Shown one piece after another: positions 60,683-64,000 of a stretch of 64,000 bases of DNA; position 1 is the stretch's first letter; the number at the start of each line of letters is the position of its first letter. The stretch comes from Centroberyx gerrardi (taxonomy: Eukaryota; Chordata; Actinopteri; Beryciformes; Berycidae): positions 21,942,946-22,006,945 of the forward strand of contig NC_136000.1 in the NCBI RefSeq assembly GCF_048128805.1. Reading direction: 5' to 3'. The translations under genes and the position numbers were made by a program. The notes beneath the pieces were generated by a model. It saw only the letters and a list, made by a program, of their open reading frames with translations, had not been told where the DNA came from and did no database searches.

Positions 60683-60696
60683 ACGTCCCCCCAGAA
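60683..60696 (-). other. Polypurine tract of the LTR element
   Basis: On the minus strand, TGGGGGGACG lies immediately inside the left LTR. It is the expected plus-strand primer site for a Ty3/gypsy element. Confidence 0.65.
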
Positions 60697-61333
60697 TTCA
60701 CCATAACAGAGAAAGTCAACGTGGAGGGGGACGGATGACCCGGCCGCAACGGCTCCACAGAATGGGAGCGGGGGCCGGGGGGCCCGCAGGAGGAACCTTG
60801 GGGACCCTGCGGCGGCGTGGGGGCAGGGTGGGGGGTGGAGGCAGGGCAGGGGGGCACCCCCGCCGCGGGGGTAGGGCCAGGCCAACGGGTTGGTCCAAGT
60901 CCAGGTGAGCTGGTTTGAGGCGGTCCACAGAAACGTGCTCCGGCTTGCTGCCGACGTCCACCACGAAGTGCTTGTCCCTGGCCTCCAGGACGCGGAACGG
61001 GCCGTCGTAGGGAGGTTGCAGGGGCCCACGGTGGGCGTCGTGGCGGATGAAAACGTACCCTGCCGACTGCAGACTTGTGGGGACGTGAGACCGCGGGAGG
61101 CCGTGATGCGAAGTGGGGACCGGTACGAAAACACTGGCGTTGTCCCGGAGCGTGGCCCGTTGGTGGGCTGCAGACCAGGGAGCCGTGGTGTTAGGGATGA
61201 AATCCCCTGGGACCCGCAGCGGCTGGCCGTAAACCAGTTCGGCAGATGAAGACTGGAGGTCCTCTTTAGGGGCGGTCCTGAGGCCCAGCATGACCCAAGG
61301 GAGCCTGTCGACCCAGCTGCTGTCCTTGAGGCT

Positions 61334-61409
61334 GGCCCGAAGAGCGGCCCGAAGAGCGGCCCGAAGAGCGGCCCGAAGAGCGGCCCGAAGAGCGGCCCGA
61401 AGAACGGCC
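61334..61409. repeat. 12-bp tandem repeat inside the LTR element
   Basis: Six copies of GCCCGAAGAGCG, nearly identical, lie inside the integrase-type region of the fossil element. Confidence 0.9.
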
Positions 61410-63549
61410 TTCATGGAGCGAACTGGCGGGAACTGCGCCAGGGGGGCTTTGGTGTGGCGGTGCACTTTAGAGCGCTGGCACTCCATGCAGGTGCCAGCCC
61501 AGTCTCTCCCGTTTTTTTTGAGCCTGTGCCAGACGAACCTGGCCGCCACCAGCTTTATAGATGGCTTTTTGCCCGGATGGGAGAGGCCATGGACGGCGTC
61601 GAACACACGCCGTCTCCACCCAGAGGGAACGATGGGCCGGGGCTGACCCAAGGAGACGTCGCACAGGAGTGTGGTGCCAGCGTCGTCGAAAACCACGTCC
61701 TCCAGCTGCAGCCCTGTGACAGCCGTCCTGTAAGCCTGCACGTCCGGGTCGGCGGCCTGATCAGCTGCCATGCGAGCGTAGTCAAGTCCCAAGTGAACGG
61801 CCCCCACGATGGCCCAGGAGAGGCAGTAAGCGACGAGGTTGGCTTTGCCAGCGACATGCCGTATGTTCGTGGTGAACTCCGAAATGTAGGAGAGCTGCCA
61901 CTGTTGGCGGGCGGACCACGGTTCGGCCACCTTAGCCATGGCGAACGTCAGCGGTTTGTGGTCCACAGTCGCCGGGAACTGGCGGCCCTCCAGCAAGAAA
62001 CGGAAATGTCGAATGGCGAGGAAGAGGCCAAGGAGCTCCCGATCGAAGGTGCTGTACTTCCGTTCACTGGGGCGTAACTTGCGGCTGAAGAAAGCGAGCG
62101 GTTGCCAGGCACTACCCACCCACTGCTCGTGCACTGCGCCGACGGCATAATCCGAAGCGTCCGTGGTGATGGCGATCAGGGCCGTGGAGACGGGTGCGCC
62201 AGCATTGCGGCGTTAGCCAGAGCAGTCTTAGCGTCCGTAAACGTCTTGTCCCTCTCCGCGGACCAGTCCACCGCGTGTTTGGGGGCCTTGCCTTTCAGAG
62301 CCTCGTACAGGGGTTGCATGAGTCGAGCAGCTTGGGGGATAAAGCGGTGGTAAAAGTTCACCATGCCGAGGAACTCCTGCAGGGACTTGATCATGAGCAG
62401 CCATGAGAAATTCGTGACGGCGTCCACCTTCGACGGGAGGGGGACTGCCCCGTCTTTGGTGATGCGGTGGCCAAGGAAGTCGATGGTGGTCAGCCCGAAC
62501 TGGCACTTGGCTGGGTTGACGATCAGCCCGTCCTGGCTGAGCCGCTTGAAGAGAATCCTAAGGTGGGACAGGTGTTCCGCTTTGGAGGCGCTGGCAACGA
62601 GGATGTCGTCCAGATAGACGAAAAGGAAAGGCAGGTCCCGTAGCACCGAGTCCATGAGGCGCTGGAAGGTCTGTGCGGCATTCTTAAGGCCGAACGGCAT
62701 GTGCAGGAAGTCCGAATGGGGTGATCACCGCTGCTTTGGGGACGTCCAGCGGGTGGACGGGTACCTGGTGGTATCCACAAACGAGGTCCACTTTGGAAAA
62801 GATGACTTTCCCCGCCAGGTGGGCGGAAAAGTCCTGGATGTGCGGAACTGGGTAGCGGTCCGGTGTCGACACGTTGTTGAGATGGCGGTAATCGCCGCAC
62901 AGGCGGCACCCGCCGTTGGGCTTGTGGAGGGGTGAAACCCACGGGCTGTTGGAGCGGCGAATGATGCCGAGGCGCTCCATAGTCTCGAACTCCGTCCTGG
63001 CGATGGCGAGCTTGGCCGGGTCGAGGCGCCAGGCCCGGGTGTAGACCGGGGGGCCGGTGGTGGCGATGTGGTGTTCCACCCCGTGCTTTGCGGTGGATGA
63101 CGAGAAGGTGGGCTGCGTGAGGTCCGGGAACTCGGCGAGAAGACGGAGAAACTCGTCCGCGGCGGAGAGCATGCTAGACAGTCTGATGGAGTCTGCTCCG
63201 CTGAGTGTACACGCGTATGAACTGAAGGTGACAGCGTCGATCAAGCGGCGGTGTTTGACATCCACCAGCAGTCCATAGGCGCATAGGAAATCCGCGCCGA
63301 GGAGGGAGACGGACACTTTCGCCGTGACAAAGTCCCAGCCGAACCGCTGTCCGCCGAAACACAGCGCCACGTACCTCGTGCCATAGGTGCGGACAAAGAG
63401 GAAATCGGGTTTGTGCCCACCCAGGAGATTCAGCATCCTGTCCATGAGCTCAGACGGCTTGCTGTTGCCGAGGCCTTGCAGAGAGAAGAGCTGGCTAGCC
63501 CGCTCGGTGTCGGAAAGTTCAAAAGCTCTCAACAGATGGGCTTTGAGTG

Positions 63550-63738
63550 TCTCATAGACCCTGTTTACACTTGGTTTTAAAATGCGTCTTGGGCGATCGG
63601 ATCACAAGTGGACAGCCGAGACACATCGCCGTTTACACATGTGTTTATCATGCGCTCCAAGGTGTCCAGCTGACCACTTGTGTTCAGATGTCGTTACTGC
63701 CTACGTCACTTCCGCTAGAAGGTCAAAGGGTCAAACTA
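63550..63738. mobile_element. Possible DNA-transposon fragment inside the LTR element
   Basis: The stretch with CCTGTTTACACTTGG, GGCGATCGGATCACAAGTGG and CGTTTACACATGTG does not look like retrotransposon coding DNA. It resembles a non-autonomous fish DNA transposon that I recall, sitting in the gag region. The limits are approximate. Confidence 0.4.
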
Positions 63739-63897
63739 TCTTATGGCGTCCGCGGTGATCTCCCGAAGCGCGAACTGCGCTTCCGTCTGGGTGAACCAGG
63801 CCGAGGCCGACGATTCCCAGAACTCCGGTAGTTTGAGGGAAACTGCGTTAGTCGCCATGTTCGTGAAGAGCTGTCACTGGAAACGTCCAGCAGACAA

Positions 63898-63912
63898 ACG
63901 TCGGGGTCACCA
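63898..63912 (-). other. tRNA-Trp primer-binding site
   Basis: On the minus strand the sequence one base inside the LTR is TGGTGACCCCGACGT, complementary to the 3' end of vertebrate tRNA-Trp (ACGTCGGGGTCA plus CCA). This fixes both the LTR border and the element's orientation. Confidence 0.85.
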
Positions 63913-63913
63913 G

Positions 63914-64000
63914 TGTAGAAGTGGCAGGAATGCGGAGACGGACAACTTCTGTCGTTGACTACACCAACTCGTGTGTCATTTATTTTTAACCCACAGAGCA
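63914..64000 (-). repeat. Right (5') LTR, partial
   Basis: This begins TGTAGAAGTGG and matches 60420-60506 except for three neighbouring bases. By comparison with the left LTR, about 175 bp should continue beyond the window. Confidence 0.9.

Larger units (their letters stand above)
60420..64000 (-). mobile_element. Ty3/gypsy LTR retrotransposon, cut by window edge
   Basis: An LTR element on the minus strand, so its 5' end lies at or beyond 64000. Order by position: left (3') LTR, polypurine tract, integrase-type region with HPGKK zinc-finger remnant and a GPY/F module (PYDGPFRVL), RNase H (about 61.8-62.1 kb), reverse transcriptase with YLDD (about 62.2-63.0 kb), protease remnant, short gag remnant, primer-binding site and partial 5' LTR. 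Pol order and the tRNA-Trp primer point to Ty3/gypsy, perhaps near the CsRn1/Kabuki group. It is broken, with roughly half a dozen breaks and a shortened coding region. The two LTRs differ at 3 of 87 comparable bases, all adjacent, so the insertion is fairly young. Confidence 0.9.

Noticed and set aside
60890-62077. Plus-strand open frames across the LTR element
   Set aside because: GC-rich shadows of the minus-strand pol region.

Overview
This is teleost fish nuclear DNA. The evidence is compact vertebrate genes with short GT-AG introns, two finTRIM-type immune genes (a class expanded in teleosts), fish-type MITEs, a Tc1 relic and a young Ty3/gypsy element. All gene models below were assembled by eye from splice sites and reading phase. 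The summed coding exons of every multi-exon gene come to a whole number of codons.

Layout, left to right: rab19 (-, 3 exons); ccdc34 (-, 6 coding exons plus a 5' non-coding exon); slc15a5 (+, 9 exons); two tandem RING/B-box/PRY-SPRY finTRIM-like genes (both -, 6 exons each); tmem17 (+, 5 exons); agbl2 (-, about 23 exons); a transposon-rich 4.3-kb gap; an unrecognised 481-residue gene (-, 8 exons) with ten 33-bp repeats; fnbp4 (-, 17 exons); a single-exon seipin gene (bscl2 family, +); single-exon lrrc10 (-); and, at the right edge, a Ty3/gypsy LTR retrotransposon on the minus strand that runs out of the window.

The adjacency agbl2-fnbp4 matches human 11p11.2 and helps name agbl2 rather than agbl3. 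Four of the first seven genes (rab19, ccdc34, tmem17, agbl2) belong to cilium or flagellum biology in the literature, and a consensus RFX X-box lies in the agbl2 promoter. The two TRIM genes each carry an interferon-response-type element 20-45 bp upstream of the start codon, one of them inside a 36-bp palindrome.

The most unusual items are the palindromic ISRE, a 36-bp perfect palindrome flanked by 8-bp direct repeats nested in a piggyBac-like MITE, the repeat-bearing orphan gene, the intronless seipin, and an inverted pair of AT-rich repeats around the orphan-gene region. I saw no clear evidence of a wholly new biological system.
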